Source: Mycobacterium sp. Root265
GTDB lineage: Bacteria; Actinomycetota; Actinomycetes; Mycobacteriales; Mycobacteriaceae
Assembly: GCF_001428895.1 (NCBI RefSeq)
Contig: NZ_LMJA01000003.1
Coordinates: 125,560-189,559, forward strand
Direction: 5' to 3'
DNA length: 64,000 nt
Part shown: piece after piece, positions 42,798 through 52,276 of the stretch
Numbering within the stretch: position 1 is the stretch's first letter
Layout: every line of letters begins with the position of its first letter
Program-made: the position numbers and the translations under genes
Notes under the pieces: generated by a model
Seen by the model: the letters and a program-made list of their open reading frames with translations, nothing else
Databases searched by the model: none
Told to the model about the DNA's origin: nothing

Positions 42798-45650
42798 ATG
42801 GCGAGCGCCGATCACCCCACCAACCCCCTGTTCTCTGCGCCTTCGTCGAACACCCCGGTGTGGGCCGTCGCGCCCTCTCGAACAGCTGCCCAACGCGCGG
42901 TGAAGTTCGGCGGATACGGCGGTATGGCCGTGGCGGCGTGGCTTGTCGCCGCGGTGGCCACCGGCTACGGCGTGGCCGCGGCCGACACGACCGGTGGTGC
43001 GTCGGAATCGTCCTCGACGTCGAGTTCGGCGGACTCAGGGTCGACTACGAGCTCGGCCGCTTCATCGGACAAGGATTCGTCGGCGAACGACGACGCCGCC
43101 AGCGGGTCGGGCGCAACATCCGCGACCGGGCAGGCCGACACGATCGGTGCCGGTGACAGGGATGAGGCCGATGACACCGAATCGGATTTGCCGGTGGACT
43201 CGACATCGCCCGGCGATGAAGCTGGCGACGGCACCGATGACGCTGGGACTGAGACTGATTCGAGTGAGCCCGCCGGCGATGAGGAGTCATCGGAGGTGCC
43301 GGTGTATAGCCCGCCGGTGCTGACGGTGCCGGACGCCGGGCAGCCGACGAAGGCTCCTGGCAGGAACGGCTCGCACTCGGATTCCGATGACACCCTTACA
43401 GCACCCGCCGGACCGCCCGAGACCGAGTCGGCTCCGCAGGCGACCGAGGCCGGAATCGATGATGCCGTCGTCAGCACTACACCATCTGCTGTGAAGGCGG
43501 TCGCAACCATCGCTGAGACCAGCGTCAACGCCGCCAAGACGAGCCGAAGCGGCGCATCCATCGCGATGACTGCCGATCCGGCCGCGCCCGTGACCGAAGC
43601 AGCCACCATGCACGGTGTCCTCGCCGCCGTACTCGCTCCCTTTGTGGCGCCGTCGCCCGCCGCACCGTCGACCCCGTCGCCGGCTCTGTGGACGCTGCTG
43701 GCCTGGGTCCGACGCAGCTTCTTCAACCAGGCGCCGACCATCGCCTACAACCCCACCACCACGGTGCAGACCGGGCAGACCCTGAGCGGCAACCTCGGTG
43801 CCACCGATGCGGAAGGCGACGCCCTGACCTACAAGGTCACCAAGGGACCGCAGTACGGCACCCTGACGATCGACCAGGCGACGGGCAACTTCACCTACAC
43901 CCCCGACGACATCAATTACGATGCGGCGCAGATTGATTCGTTCACGGTGTCGGTCACCGACGGCAAGTTCAACCTGCTCAGCCTGTTCCGTCCGCACGGC
44001 GACCGGGACACCATCGGGGTCAATGTTCTGAACCCCACCGTCGAGCGAGCAATTCTGAACATGCCCGATGGCGTGACCAAGCCGGTCAATCCGCGCTACT
44101 CGGAGGACGGGAAATCCGTCTACTTCTCCGGCACACCGGCCGCCGGCGGCCGTGGCGAGATCTATCAGATCAACATCGACGGAACGGACGCGAAATGCCT
44201 CACCTGCGGCCTCGTCGCCCCAACGGTTGCCGGGTCGGACCCGGCGGTGCCGATCAACATCCTCAAACCCGTTCCGTTCTATGACGGAACCGGTCGAGTC
44301 GTGGTGCTGCTCAACAATCCCGATCCCCGCTACGCGATCTTTGAGCCGGCCGGCTACAACGGCATCGGCTCCCCGGCGCGGATCGTGAACGTCATCACCC
44401 CCGATGGCGGCGGGGCCACCCTGCCCGGCCTGCCGCCCGGCGGCATCTTGAACCGGGAACGGGAGATGCGGCCGTCACCTGATGGCACGCACGTACTGTT
44501 CACCCGCATCGTCTTCGGCCAAACCGGCAACTTCCAGGCCCTTCCGATCGTGGGCGCGTTGACGGCGAATGGTGACCACTACGAGGTCACCAATGCGCGG
44601 GTGGTGTGGCCCACCGGCGAGTCCAAACAATGGACCCCCGACGGCAAGGGCGTGATCATTCAGGGCGGAGCGATTGATGCCGGCAACATCGACGACATCA
44701 TGGTCGACCTGTCGGGCCAAACCGGGGACATTCTCTACCCGGGCAGCCCCTTCCGCGGTACTCGGGTGACCGGCAACCTCGATTACGACGAGGACATCGA
44801 CATGTCGCCCAACAAGCAGTGGATCACCGTCGGCAGCCTGCGCGGATTCGACGCGCTTACTGCGATGACCCGCTTCGTGCGGCAGAACTTCTTGCCGGTC
44901 TACCTGGCTGCGATCTATGACCAGTACGCGGACGGGCAGGTGCGCAACGTCTCGAACCAGAACTGGGCGGTCGCCATCGAAGATGACCTCAAGGGCGCGA
45001 ACGGAATTCCGCTCTTCGTTCAGGATGATCCCAACACTCCCGACGTCGACGAAGGTGACGGCTGGATCTCCCGAAGCATGCCCAGCTGGAATGCCGATGG
45101 CACCGCGGTCACGTTCTGGGAGTCCGGTAACGGCGACGAGCACGGAATTGCGCCGACAGAATCACGACTGGTCATCGCGAATTTGAAGTACACGACCAGC
45201 GTGGGATCGGTCGGGGACACAACGACGGTATTCAACACTTCGGCGTTCCCGGACCTAACCACCTACGTCGCCAAGACGACACCGCTGCCGCCGACCGGCA
45301 GCTACAACGGCGTCGGCGGGGGCACCGCGGCGGTCAGCGAGGTCATCGACCCCACGACGCACCAAACCACCCGCACGGTGCAGTACACCAACTACAAAAA
45401 TGAGGACGGATTGATCCTCAACGGCACCGAATCGGCGATCTACGGGCCGTCCCAGCTCAGCGTGACGTATCTCGCCGACGTCGATGTCACCGACGCCACC
45501 GGAGCCAGCCGAGGCACGCTGGATGCCAACGCCGTGGTCACCCTGCTGCCCACCCAAGCGGTGACGGGCTACATCACCTCGACCCTCGACGGTGACACCC
45601 AGACCATCCCGGATCCGGCCAAGGTGGAGGACGCGAAGACCGGCGCCTGA
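42798..45650 (+). CDS. Large surface protein: signal, Ser/Thr spacer, Ig-like domain, PD40-type propeller
   Basis: 950 residues from ATG 42798. A hydrophobic export segment (GGMAVAAWLVAAVATGYGVAAA, residues about 40-62) is followed by a 200-residue spacer of Ser, Thr, Asp and Glu. A cadherin/Ig-like domain comes next (about 300-420, NPTTTVQTGQTLSGNLGATDAEGDALTYKVTKG). A six-bladed-type propeller then begins with VNPRYSEDGKSVYFSGTPAAGGRGEIYQI and contains PD40 strands and Cys. The C-terminal 130 residues look like strands with no motif I can name. A cell-surface binding or enzymatic role is inferred from architecture. Confidence 0.75.
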   Translation: MASADHPTNPLFSAPSSNTPVWAVAPSRTAAQRAVKFGGYGGMAVAAWLVAAVATGYGVAAADTTGGASESSSTSSSADSGSTTSSAASSDKDSSANDDAASGSGATSATGQADTIGAGDRDEADDTESDLPVDSTSPGDEAGDGTDDAGTETDSSEPAGDEESSEVPVYSPPVLTVPDAGQPTKAPGRNGSHSDSDDTLTAPAGPPETESAPQATEAGIDDAVVSTTPSAVKAVATIAETSVNAAKTSRSGASIAMTADPAAPVTEAATMHGVLAAVLAPFVAPSPAAPSTPSPALWTLLAWVRRSFFNQAPTIAYNPTTTVQTGQTLSGNLGATDAEGDALTYKVTKGPQYGTLTIDQATGNFTYTPDDINYDAAQIDSFTVSVTDGKFNLLSLFRPHGDRDTIGVNVLNPTVERAILNMPDGVTKPVNPRYSEDGKSVYFSGTPAAGGRGEIYQINIDGTDAKCLTCGLVAPTVAGSDPAVPINILKPVPFYDGTGRVVVLLNNPDPRYAIFEPAGYNGIGSPARIVNVITPDGGGATLPGLPPGGILNREREMRPSPDGTHVLFTRIVFGQTGNFQALPIVGALTANGDHYEVTNARVVWPTGESKQWTPDGKGVIIQGGAIDAGNIDDIMVDLSGQTGDILYPGSPFRGTRVTGNLDYDEDIDMSPNKQWITVGSLRGFDALTAMTRFVRQNFLPVYLAAIYDQYADGQVRNVSNQNWAVAIEDDLKGANGIPLFVQDDPNTPDVDEGDGWISRSMPSWNADGTAVTFWESGNGDEHGIAPTESRLVIANLKYTTSVGSVGDTTTVFNTSAFPDLTTYVAKTTPLPPTGSYNGVGGGTAAVSEVIDPTTHQTTRTVQYTNYKNEDGLILNGTESAIYGPSQLSVTYLADVDVTDATGASRGTLDANAVVTLLPTQAVTGYITSTLDGDTQTIPDPAKVEDAKTGA

Positions 45651-45676
45651 TCTGTAGGCAGCCTTCTCCAAGAGTG

Positions 45677-45715
45677 GTGCAGCGGCGGTCGCGGTGTTCG
45701 TGGCCGCCGCTGCAC
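45677..45715 (+). terminator. Hairpin terminator candidate
   Basis: A perfect 12-bp stem (45677-45688 with 45704-45715) and a 15-base loop 27 bases past the stop of the large surface protein gene. There is no U-tract, so termination would be of the tractless mycobacterial type. Confidence 0.45.
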
Positions 45716-45832
45716 GGGGTGCTTCGAGGAGGACGGCTTCCACAGAACCGGCGGAGCAACGGTTTACCCGAAATATGGCAGCGAAGAACGTCCGGATCGG
45801 GATGCGGTGACGACCAGAGAACAGGAGCAGCG

Positions 45833-46357
45833 ATGACCGTGGCCAAAAGTACCGTCCACCCTGTTTCACATTCCGTCAGATATCAGCTTGACGTCGTCGC
45901 CAGCAGTGTCGCCCACGCGGCTCAATCTGCAGGCGGCTGGTTGTTCGACCGAGCGATGGCTGGATGGGACGTGGCTGTTCTCGTAGAAGAGTTGAACGAA
46001 AGCCCGATGCCGCTGGAGATCTTGGGTGTAGAGGTCGTCGACTTCGAGGCCATGACGCGAAGAATGAACGGAAGCCGCCCGTCTACTGTCGCCATCGCGG
46101 TCGCCGCCGATCTCTGCGGCGGAGCCGGCCGAATCCAGTACGACGCGCTGCTCACACCGGAAAGCGGACACACCGAGGTGACGCTGTGGGGCACTCATCC
46201 TCGTGAAGCCGACTGCAGTTGCTTCGTGGAATATCAACCCAGTGTTGCCGCACGTGCTTTCAAGGCCCAAGCTTTGGCCGCGGCAGGACTGCCCGCCGAC
46301 CCGATCTCCGCCGTCGAGGTGTACCGCAACCGACCAGGCCGCTGCGCCGTGCCCTGA
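45833..46357 (+). CDS. Protein of unknown function in the islet
   Basis: 174 residues from ATG 45833 (CAGGAG upstream). It has no signal peptide. The first 60 residues are helical (YQLDVVASSVAHAAQSAGGWLFDRAMAGWDVAVLVEEL) and the middle has strand-rich segments ending in a Cys pair (READCSCFVEY). I recognise no family. Its stop codon is immediately followed, in the same frame, by the recombinase remnant, so the two may once have been joined or overlapping. Confidence 0.55.
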   Translation: MTVAKSTVHPVSHSVRYQLDVVASSVAHAAQSAGGWLFDRAMAGWDVAVLVEELNESPMPLEILGVEVVDFEAMTRRMNGSRPSTVAIAVAADLCGGAGRIQYDALLTPESGHTEVTLWGTHPREADCSCFVEYQPSVAARAFKAQALAAAGLPADPISAVEVYRNRPGRCAVP

Positions 46358-46360
46358 ACT

Positions 46361-46540
46361 GATGCGCGGCACCTCAGCACCAGCGTGAGCCTGATGCTCG
46401 CCGGCGGTGGTCCGGTACACGTCGTCGCGGCGCGGCATGGCCACGATCCCGCGGTGTCGTTGTCGATCTATACGTGCGCCCAGCGCGATGATCTACGCGC
46501 CGCCGATCCCGCGCTCTTCGGCTCGCAGGTCCCGCACGGA
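46361..46540 (+). pseudogene. Tyrosine recombinase (integrase) C-terminal remnant
   Basis: In the frame starting at 46361 the translation reads through DARHLSTSVSLML (the region of the conserved second Arg/His box), GGGPVHVVAARHGHD (the third box and GH) and LSIYTCAQRDDLRAA (the nucleophile Tyr region), then ALFG. This is the catalytic C-terminus of phage-type integrases. The N-terminal domain, first Arg box and a start are missing, so the gene is decayed. It ends at the right attachment repeat beside tRNA-Pro, exactly where an integrase gene of a tRNA-targeting island is expected. Confidence 0.65.
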
Positions 46541-46576
46541 AAAAACCCGCTCCGACACTGGTCGGAGCGGGTTTTT
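46541..46576 (-). terminator. Terminator of tRNA-Pro
   Basis: 16-bp stem (46541-46556 with 46561-46576), ACTG loop. In the minus direction the right arm is transcribed first, and the run of T follows the stem as a U-tract. It sits two bases beyond the tRNA CCA end. Confidence 0.8.
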
Positions 46577-46591
46577 CTTGGTCGGGCTGAC
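46541..46591 (+). repeat. Right direct repeat (tRNA-Pro 3' end plus terminator)
   Basis: 51 bases matching 40405-40455 with two differences. It covers the terminator of tRNA-Pro and its last 13 bases, so it is the functional attachment copy that restores the tRNA. Confidence 0.75.
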
Positions 46592-46655
46592 AGGATTTGA
46601 ACCTGCGACCACTTGACCCCCAGTCAAGTACGCTACCAAGCTGCGCCACAGCCCG
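46579..46655 (-). tRNA. tRNA-Pro (anticodon GGG)
   Basis: 77 nt in the minus direction with encoded CCA (46579-46581). The acceptor stem pairs CGGGCTG with CAGCCCG, the anticodon stem CTTGA/TCAAG encloses the loop CTGGGGG (anticodon GGG at 46619-46621), and the T arm has GGTTCAAATCC. It is the integration target of the islet on its left. Confidence 0.92.
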
Positions 46656-46757
46656 AGTTGCCTTCCGGGATCGCCGGTAGGCGGTCGAAACTCTACCTCA
46701 GCCCCCCACCCAAATCCCAACCGCGTCATCCGTCCCGGATCGGGGTATCTACGACGG

Positions 46758-48248
46758 GTGACGCAGACCCGCGATGACACTCCCCTGTGGCTGTTCGCCG
46801 ACCAGCTCGGCCCCGCCACCTACGGCGGCGAGCACGCCCACCGCGAGGTGCTGTTGGTGGAGGCGACCGCGGCGTTGGCCAAGCGCCGCTATCACCGTCA
46901 GAAACTCCATCTGGTGCTGTCGGCCCTCAGACATGCCGACAAAGACCTCGGCGAGCGCTCCACCCTCATCCACGCCGCTACCTACACCGACGCGCTGCGC
47001 CAGTTCAACCGGCCCGTGCTGGTGTACGAACCCACCTCGCACGCGGCCGAGAAATTCGTCCATCGGCTCCACAAGGACGGTCTGGTCAAGGACATCCTCC
47101 CCACCCCGACATTCGCGCTCCCCCGCAAGGACTTCCAGGAGTGGGCCGGTCAACGCACCCGGTTCCGGATGGAGGACTTCTACCGCGATCAGCGCCGCCG
47201 GTTCGATGTCCTGATGGAGGGCAAGGATCCCGTCGGCAACCGGTGGAACTACGACGAGGACAACCGCGAGCCCCCGCCGAAAAAGCAGAAGACCCTGGAG
47301 GTGCCCGCCCCCTACAAGCCGCGCGAGGACGATATCGACGAGCAGGTCCGCCGCGACCTGGACCGGATGAACCTCGACACCGTCGGCGTCGACGGGCCGC
47401 GCCTGTTCGCCGTCACGCCCGCCGAGGCCAAGCGCGCGCTGACCCGCTTCATCGAGCACCGGCTGCCCGCCTTCGGCCGCTACGAGGACGCCATCATGGG
47501 CGAGGACTGGGCGATGTCGCACTCGCTGCTGTCGGTGCCCCTGAACCTCGGCGTGCTGCACCCACTCGACGCGGTCGAGGCCGCCGAGCGGGCCTACCGC
47601 GACGACCAGGCGCCGCTGGCCGCCGTGGAGGGCTTCATCCGCCAGATCCTCGGCTGGCGCGAATACATGTGGCACCTGTACTGGCACTTCGGACCGGACT
47701 ACACCGAGAACAACGAACTCAACGCCCGCACCAGACTGCCGGACTGGTGGGCCGGCCTCGACGCCGACGCCGTCACGGCCCGGTGTCTGCACGACGCCCT
47801 CAAAGGCCTCCGGGACCGCGGCTGGAACCACCACATCCAGCGCCTCATGGTGCTCGGTAGCCACGCCCTGCAGCGCGGCTACCGACCCGATGAGCTCACC
47901 GACTGGTTCGCCACCGCCTACGTCGACGGCTTCCGCTGGGTCATGCCCACCAACGTGGTGGGCATGAGTCAGCACGCGGACGGCGGGTTACTTGCGACCA
48001 AGCCCTACACCTCCGGCGGCGCCTACATCAACAAGATGAGCGACCATTGCGGTGACTGCGAGTTCGATCCCAAGAAACGGGTCGGCGACGATGCGTGCCC
48101 GTTCACCGCCGGCTACTGGGCCTTCACCCACCGGCACCGGAACCTGTTGGCCCGCAACAACCGGACCCGACGCATGGTCTCGACGATGGACCGGCTCACC
48201 GACCTCGAAGCAGTTCTGGAGCAGGAGTCGGCCCGCGAGCATTTCTAA
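46758..48248 (+). CDS. FeS-containing photolyase/cryptochrome family protein
   Basis: 496 residues from GTG 46758. The N-terminal Rossmann-like domain (LWLFADQLGP), a middle linker, and a helical FAD domain (GVLHPLDAVEAAERAYRDDQ, LGWREYMWHLYWHFGPDY, SHALQRGYRPDELTDWF) fit the bacterial FeS-BCP (PhrB-type, prokaryotic 6-4 photolyase) group. Near the end HCGDCEFDPKKRVGDDACPF supplies Cys for the 4Fe-4S cluster, and the tail has TRRMVSTMDRL. Family members repair (6-4) photoproducts or act as light sensors. Its end overlaps the convergent exporter gene by 4 bp. Confidence 0.85.
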   Translation: MTQTRDDTPLWLFADQLGPATYGGEHAHREVLLVEATAALAKRRYHRQKLHLVLSALRHADKDLGERSTLIHAATYTDALRQFNRPVLVYEPTSHAAEKFVHRLHKDGLVKDILPTPTFALPRKDFQEWAGQRTRFRMEDFYRDQRRRFDVLMEGKDPVGNRWNYDEDNREPPPKKQKTLEVPAPYKPREDDIDEQVRRDLDRMNLDTVGVDGPRLFAVTPAEAKRALTRFIEHRLPAFGRYEDAIMGEDWAMSHSLLSVPLNLGVLHPLDAVEAAERAYRDDQAPLAAVEGFIRQILGWREYMWHLYWHFGPDYTENNELNARTRLPDWWAGLDADAVTARCLHDALKGLRDRGWNHHIQRLMVLGSHALQRGYRPDELTDWFATAYVDGFRWVMPTNVVGMSQHADGGLLATKPYTSGGAYINKMSDHCGDCEFDPKKRVGDDACPFTAGYWAFTHRHRNLLARNNRTRRMVSTMDRLTDLEAVLEQESAREHF

Positions 48249-49177
48249 CGCGTGGTGTCCTCGACCTGCGGCGCGTCGGTCTCGACCTCGGCCTCCAGGT
48301 CCGCGGGCACGAACTCCGGCGCCTTGGACGACCGCCAGGCGTAGAAGACCAGACCCGCCCAGGCCACGACGATCGTCGCGTAGATGACCGTCGACCACGC
48401 GCCCGTGATGCCGAAGTACTTGACCAACTTCTGACTGTTGGTCAGCACGATCACGCCACCGACGGCGGTACCCAGCAGGGCCGGGCTGACCTTGGTCACC
48501 AGCCACGCCGCGAACGGCGCCGCGATCACGCCGCCGATGGCCAGGCCCGCCACGATGGGCAGGTTGTCGAGAAACTCTTCGCGCAGCCCGATGGCGAAGC
48601 CGATCGACGCGGAGATCGCCACCAGGAACTCCGAGGCGCTGACCGAACCGATGATGGTGCGCGGCGCGGTCTTGCCCTGCGACAGCAGCGTGCTGGTGGT
48701 CACCGGTCCCCAGCCACCGCCACCGGAAGCGTCGATGAAACCACCGAAGACGCCCAGCGGGGCAAGGAACTTCGCGGTGTGCGGGGTGTGGGTCTTGTTC
48801 AGTCCGGGCGGGCGGCCGAGCGAGAACCGGACCAGCACGTAAACACCGATACCCAGCAGAATCGCGGCCATCAGCGGCGCGGCGTCCTCGGTGGACAGCG
48901 AGGACAGCACCGTCGCGCCCAGGAAGGCGCCGATGGCGCCGGGCACACCGAGCTTGGCCACGATCGACCAGTCGATGTTCTTGAACTTCCAGTGCGACAG
49001 GCCGGAGGCGAAGGTGGTGCCGACCTCGGCGAGATGCACTGCGGCGCTGGCCTGCGCCGAGGCCACCCCGGTCAGCACGAGCAACGTCGAGGCCGTGACG
49101 CCGAAGGCCATCCCGAGCGCACCGTCGACGAGCTGGGCGCCGATACCGACAAGAGCAAAGATGATGAGCGAACGCAT
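48245..49177 (-). CDS. TauE/SafE-family sulfite exporter 1
   Basis: 310 residues from ATG 49177. It has eight hydrophobic segments and the family motif in the first helices (LVGIGAQLVDGALGMAFGVTASTLLVL). TauE/SafE proteins export sulfite or organosulfonate products or related anions. The C-terminus is a 30-residue acidic tail (DLEAEVETDAPQVEDTT) not seen in the shorter second copy. A further 204 bp separate it from the paralogue. Confidence 0.85.
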   Translation of the reverse strand: MRSLIIFALVGIGAQLVDGALGMAFGVTASTLLVLTGVASAQASAAVHLAEVGTTFASGLSHWKFKNIDWSIVAKLGVPGAIGAFLGATVLSSLSTEDAAPLMAAILLGIGVYVLVRFSLGRPPGLNKTHTPHTAKFLAPLGVFGGFIDASGGGGWGPVTTSTLLSQGKTAPRTIIGSVSASEFLVAISASIGFAIGLREEFLDNLPIVAGLAIGGVIAAPFAAWLVTKVSPALLGTAVGGVIVLTNSQKLVKYFGITGAWSTVIYATIVVAWAGLVFYAWRSSKAPEFVPADLEAEVETDAPQVEDTTR

Positions 49178-49381
49178 GGGTTCGGCTTTCGTTCAGGGGC
49201 CGGGAATCGGCTGGGTGAAGGGTGGACGCGGAATCAAACCCGCGGACAACACCATTCGCTGAACGCCATGGACCGTCGCGACGGCCAGAACGGCTCCAGG
49301 GCAGACAGAGCCGACGGCGCGGTGCTGCACGCACGCTCAGCCATCGAAGTCCCCTGTCACTTGCCTGAAGTCCAGGTCACC

Positions 49382-50164
49382 CTACACCGTGAGCAGGCGG
49401 TACAACCCGATGAGTCCGACGACCACGATCACCAGACGCAGCGCACCCGGCGAGAGCCGGCGCCCGTAGTGGGCGCCGAGGAATCCGCCGATCAACGATC
49501 CCACCGCGATCAGACCGGCCGCGACCCAGCTGATCCGATCGAACGCGACGGCCGTGTACGCGATCGCGGCGACAATGTTGACCAGCAGAGACAGCAGATT
49601 CTTGGCGGCGTTCATGCGCTGCATGTCTTCGGGCAGCAGCGCCCCCATCACCGCGATCAGCAGGATCCCCTGAGCCGCGGTGAAGTAGCCCCCGTAGATC
49701 CCCACCGCGAACGTCCCGGTGACCAGTGCCGCCATTCGACCCACGCTGACGTGATCTGCGGACTGGCCCAGAAAATCCGCGCGGCGGCGCGCCCACGCCT
49801 GAATCCGGGGGCCGACCACCACCAGCACCAGGGCCAGCACCAGCAGGACCGGCACAACCTGTTGGAACACCTTTTCCGGCAGGTGCAGCAGCAGCCAGGC
49901 ACCCACGCCGGCACCGAGCAGCGAGGCCGGGATCTGCCAGCGCAGCCGGCTCCACTGCCCGCGCAGTTCGCGGCGGTAGCCCCAGGTGCCCGACACTCCC
50001 CCGGCCACCAATCCGACGGCGTTCGACATCGTGGCGGTGACCGGAGGAAAGCCGAGAGCGACCAGGGTCGGGAAGGTGATCAGGGTGCCCGAGCCGACGA
50101 TGGCGTTGATCGCTCCTGCACCCACGCCGGCCAATGCGATCAGAATCATGTGAGCGGTCGACAC
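49382..50164 (-). CDS. TauE/SafE-family exporter 2
   Basis: 260 residues from GTG 50164 (STAHMILIALAGVGAGAINAIVGSGTL); upstream in-frame codons give a basic non-hydrophobic extension and were not used. The AGAINAIVGSGTLITFPTLVALGFPPVTA region is the classical TauE/SafE helix-1 motif. Eight hydrophobic helices follow. It lies next to the der gene and beside its paralogue at 48245-49177; the pair may form two different transporters. Confidence 0.85.
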   Translation of the reverse strand: MSTAHMILIALAGVGAGAINAIVGSGTLITFPTLVALGFPPVTATMSNAVGLVAGGVSGTWGYRRELRGQWSRLRWQIPASLLGAGVGAWLLLHLPEKVFQQVVPVLLVLALVLVVVGPRIQAWARRRADFLGQSADHVSVGRMAALVTGTFAVGIYGGYFTAAQGILLIAVMGALLPEDMQRMNAAKNLLSLLVNIVAAIAYTAVAFDRISWVAAGLIAVGSLIGGFLGAHYGRRLSPGALRLVIVVVGLIGLYRLLTV

Positions 50165-50192
50165 TATGGCCACCCTACTCACGCGACGTGCG

Positions 50193-51593
50193 CTACTTGC
50201 GGACGGAGCGCTTCTCCCGGACCCGCACATTGATCCGGATCGGGCTGCCCTCGAATCCGAAGGTCTCACGCAGCTTGCGCTCCAGGAACCGGCGATAGCC
50301 GGCCTCCAGGAAGCCGCTGGTGAACAACACGAACGTCGGTGGGCGCGAGGCCGCCTGGGTCGCGAACAGGATGCGCGGCTGCTTACCGCCGCGCACCGGC
50401 GGCGGGGTCGCCGCGACGATCTCCTTGAAGAACGTGTTCAGCCGCCCGGTCGGGATGCGGGCATCCCAGGACTGCAACGCGGTTTCCAATGCGGGCACCA
50501 GTTTCTGCACGGCGCGACCGGTTTTGGCCGAGATGTTGACCCGCGGCGCCCACTGCAACTGCGCCAGCTCCCGGTCGATCTCCTTGTCCAACAGGTAGCG
50601 CCGGTCCTCGTCGACCAGATCCCACTTGTTGAACGCCAGCACCAGCGCACGCCCGGCCTCGATCACCATGGTCAGCACCCGCTGGTCCTGCTCGGTGAGC
50701 GGTACAGAGCCGTCGATCAGCACGACCACCACCTCGGCGGCGTCGATGGCGCTGTGGGTGCGCACCGAGGCGTAGAACTCGTGCCCACTGGCCGTACCGA
50801 CCTTGCGCCGCAACCCGGCGGTGTCGATGAAACGCCAAGGCTTTCCGCCCAACTCGATCAGCGAGTCCACCGGATCCACGGTGGTGCCCGCGACATCGTG
50901 CACCACCGAACGTTCGTCACCGGTCAGCCGGTTCAGCAACGAACTCTTGCCCACGTTGGGTTTACCCACCAACGCGACGCGACGCGGCCCGCCGGGACCG
51001 CCGGCCACCTCGGAGGCTTCGGGCAACTTCTCCAGCACGCTGTCCAGCAGGTCGGCGACGCCGCGGCCGTGCATCGCGCTGATCGGGTACGGCTGTCCGA
51101 GGCCCAGCGACCACAGTGCGGCGGCGTCGGACTCACCGCGCTCGTTGTCAACCTTGTTGGCCGCCAGGAACACCGGTTTCCCGGCGCGCTGCAGGCGCTT
51201 GGCCGCGGCCTCGTCGGCCGACGTCGCGCCGGTGATGGCGTCGACGACCATGACGATGGCGTCGGCGGTCTGCATGGCGATCGACGCCTGCTCGGCCACC
51301 TTCTGCTGCAGACCCTTGGCGTCGGGTTCCCAGCCGCCGGTGTCCTGGACCACGAAGCGGCGGCCCAGATAGCTGGCGTCATAGGACACCCGGTCGCGGG
51401 TCACGCCAGGGATGTCCTGGACGACGGCCTCGCGGCGGCCCAGGATCCGGTTGACCAGCGTGGACTTGCCGACGTTGGGGCGTCCCACCACGGCGAGCAC
51501 CGGCGGCGGAGCGTAGTCCTCCTCGCCACCGTCGTCCTCGAAAGACCCTTCTTCCCAGTCGCTTTCGTCGTACCAGGTGCCGTCTTCGCTCAT
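50193..51593 (-). CDS. der: GTPase Der (EngA)
   Basis: 466 residues from ATG 51593. Two GTP-binding domains in tandem each have a P-loop: GRPNVGKST (first) and GKPNVGKSS (second), with NKVD and NKWD specificity motifs, and a C-terminal KH-like domain. Der assembles the 50S ribosomal subunit. The N-terminus has an acidic extension (residues 1-25) common in actinobacteria. It is the last gene of the parA-to-der operon, and its start overlaps the cmk stop by 4 bp. Confidence 0.95.
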   Translation of the reverse strand: MSEDGTWYDESDWEEGSFEDDGGEEDYAPPPVLAVVGRPNVGKSTLVNRILGRREAVVQDIPGVTRDRVSYDASYLGRRFVVQDTGGWEPDAKGLQQKVAEQASIAMQTADAIVMVVDAITGATSADEAAAKRLQRAGKPVFLAANKVDNERGESDAAALWSLGLGQPYPISAMHGRGVADLLDSVLEKLPEASEVAGGPGGPRRVALVGKPNVGKSSLLNRLTGDERSVVHDVAGTTVDPVDSLIELGGKPWRFIDTAGLRRKVGTASGHEFYASVRTHSAIDAAEVVVVLIDGSVPLTEQDQRVLTMVIEAGRALVLAFNKWDLVDEDRRYLLDKEIDRELAQLQWAPRVNISAKTGRAVQKLVPALETALQSWDARIPTGRLNTFFKEIVAATPPPVRGGKQPRILFATQAASRPPTFVLFTSGFLEAGYRRFLERKLRETFGFEGSPIRINVRVREKRSVRK

Positions 51594-52276
51594 CGGTTCG
51601 CTCCGGCCCGCTGTTGTACCAGCTCCTGCAGGTGAGCAATCACCTGTGCTTCGTCCATGTCGCTGGTGTCGACGATCACCGCGTCATCGGCGGCCCGCAG
51701 CGGTGACACCGCGCGGGTGGAATCGAGATGGTCGCGGCGCTTCACATCGGCGAGCACCGCCTGGTAGGAATCCTCGATACCGCCGGCGATGTTCTGTGCG
51801 TGGCGCCGCTGCGCACGTACCTCGGCCGACGCCGTCAGGTAGATCTTCACGTCGGCATCCGGCAGCACCACGGTGCCGATATCGCGACCCTCGACCACCA
51901 CGCCGCCATCGCCGGCCGCCAGCTCGCGCTGCAGCTGCACCAGCCGTGTCCGCACCGCGGGCACCGCGGAGACCGCCGATACCGCACCGGTGACCGCGTC
52001 ACCGCGGATCTCGGCCGAAACATCTTCTCCGGCAAGGAAAGCCCGATCCTCATCGGGGTCGTACCCGACGGCCAGGTCCACACGGCCCGCGATATCGGCC
52101 ACCCGCTGCGCATCGGTGGTGTCCACTCCGGCACGCAGCACCGCCAGCGTCACGATCCGGTACATGGCCCCGGTGTTCAGGTAGCGCAACCCGAGGGTGC
52201 GCGCCAATCCGCGTGACACCGAGGACTTTCCGGTTCCTGCGGGCCCGTCCAGGGCGATCGTCAGCACGTCACTCAC
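51590..52276 (-). CDS. cmk: Cytidylate kinase
   Basis: 228 residues from GTG 52276. The P-loop is GPAGTGKSS (residues about 10-18). [12 protein letters not shown] and [24 protein letters not shown] are the CMP-binding and family motifs. It phosphorylates CMP/dCMP with ATP. The start overlaps rluB by 4 bp (GTGA) and the stop overlaps der. Confidence 0.95.
   Translation of the reverse strand: MSDVLTIALDGPAGTGKSSVSRGLARTLGLRYLNTGAMYRIVTLAVLRAGVDTTDAQRVADIAGRVDLAVGYDPDEDRAFLAGEDVSAEIRGDAVTGAVSAVSAVPAVRTRLVQLQRELAAGDGGVVVEGRDIGTVVLPDADVKIYLTASAEVRAQRRHAQNIAGGIEDSYQAVLADVKRRDHLDSTRAVSPLRAADDAVIVDTSDMDEAQVIAHLQELVQQRAGANR

Larger units (their letters stand above)
40405..46591. mobile_element. Decayed integrative islet at tRNA-Pro
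   Basis: A 6.1-kb segment bounded by direct 51-bp repeats (40405-40455 and 46541-46591). The right copy is the 3' end of tRNA-Pro with its terminator, and the left copy is the same sequence without a tRNA body. The right end inside the segment carries a tyrosine-recombinase C-terminal remnant (46361-46540). Cargo: an XRE-cupin regulator, a PaiB-like flavoprotein, a 785-bp silent stretch, a 950-residue surface protein and a 174-residue unknown protein. An integrated, now immobile element is the simplest explanation; ordinary duplication of a terminator is the alternative. Confidence 0.6.

Noticed and set aside
49210-49260. Stretch resembling a tRNA T-arm (GAATCAAACCCGC)
   Set aside because: No acceptor or anticodon stem could be paired around it.
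48095-50233. 712-codon plus-strand frame
   Set aside because: It is antisense to both TauE/SafE genes and lacks motifs.
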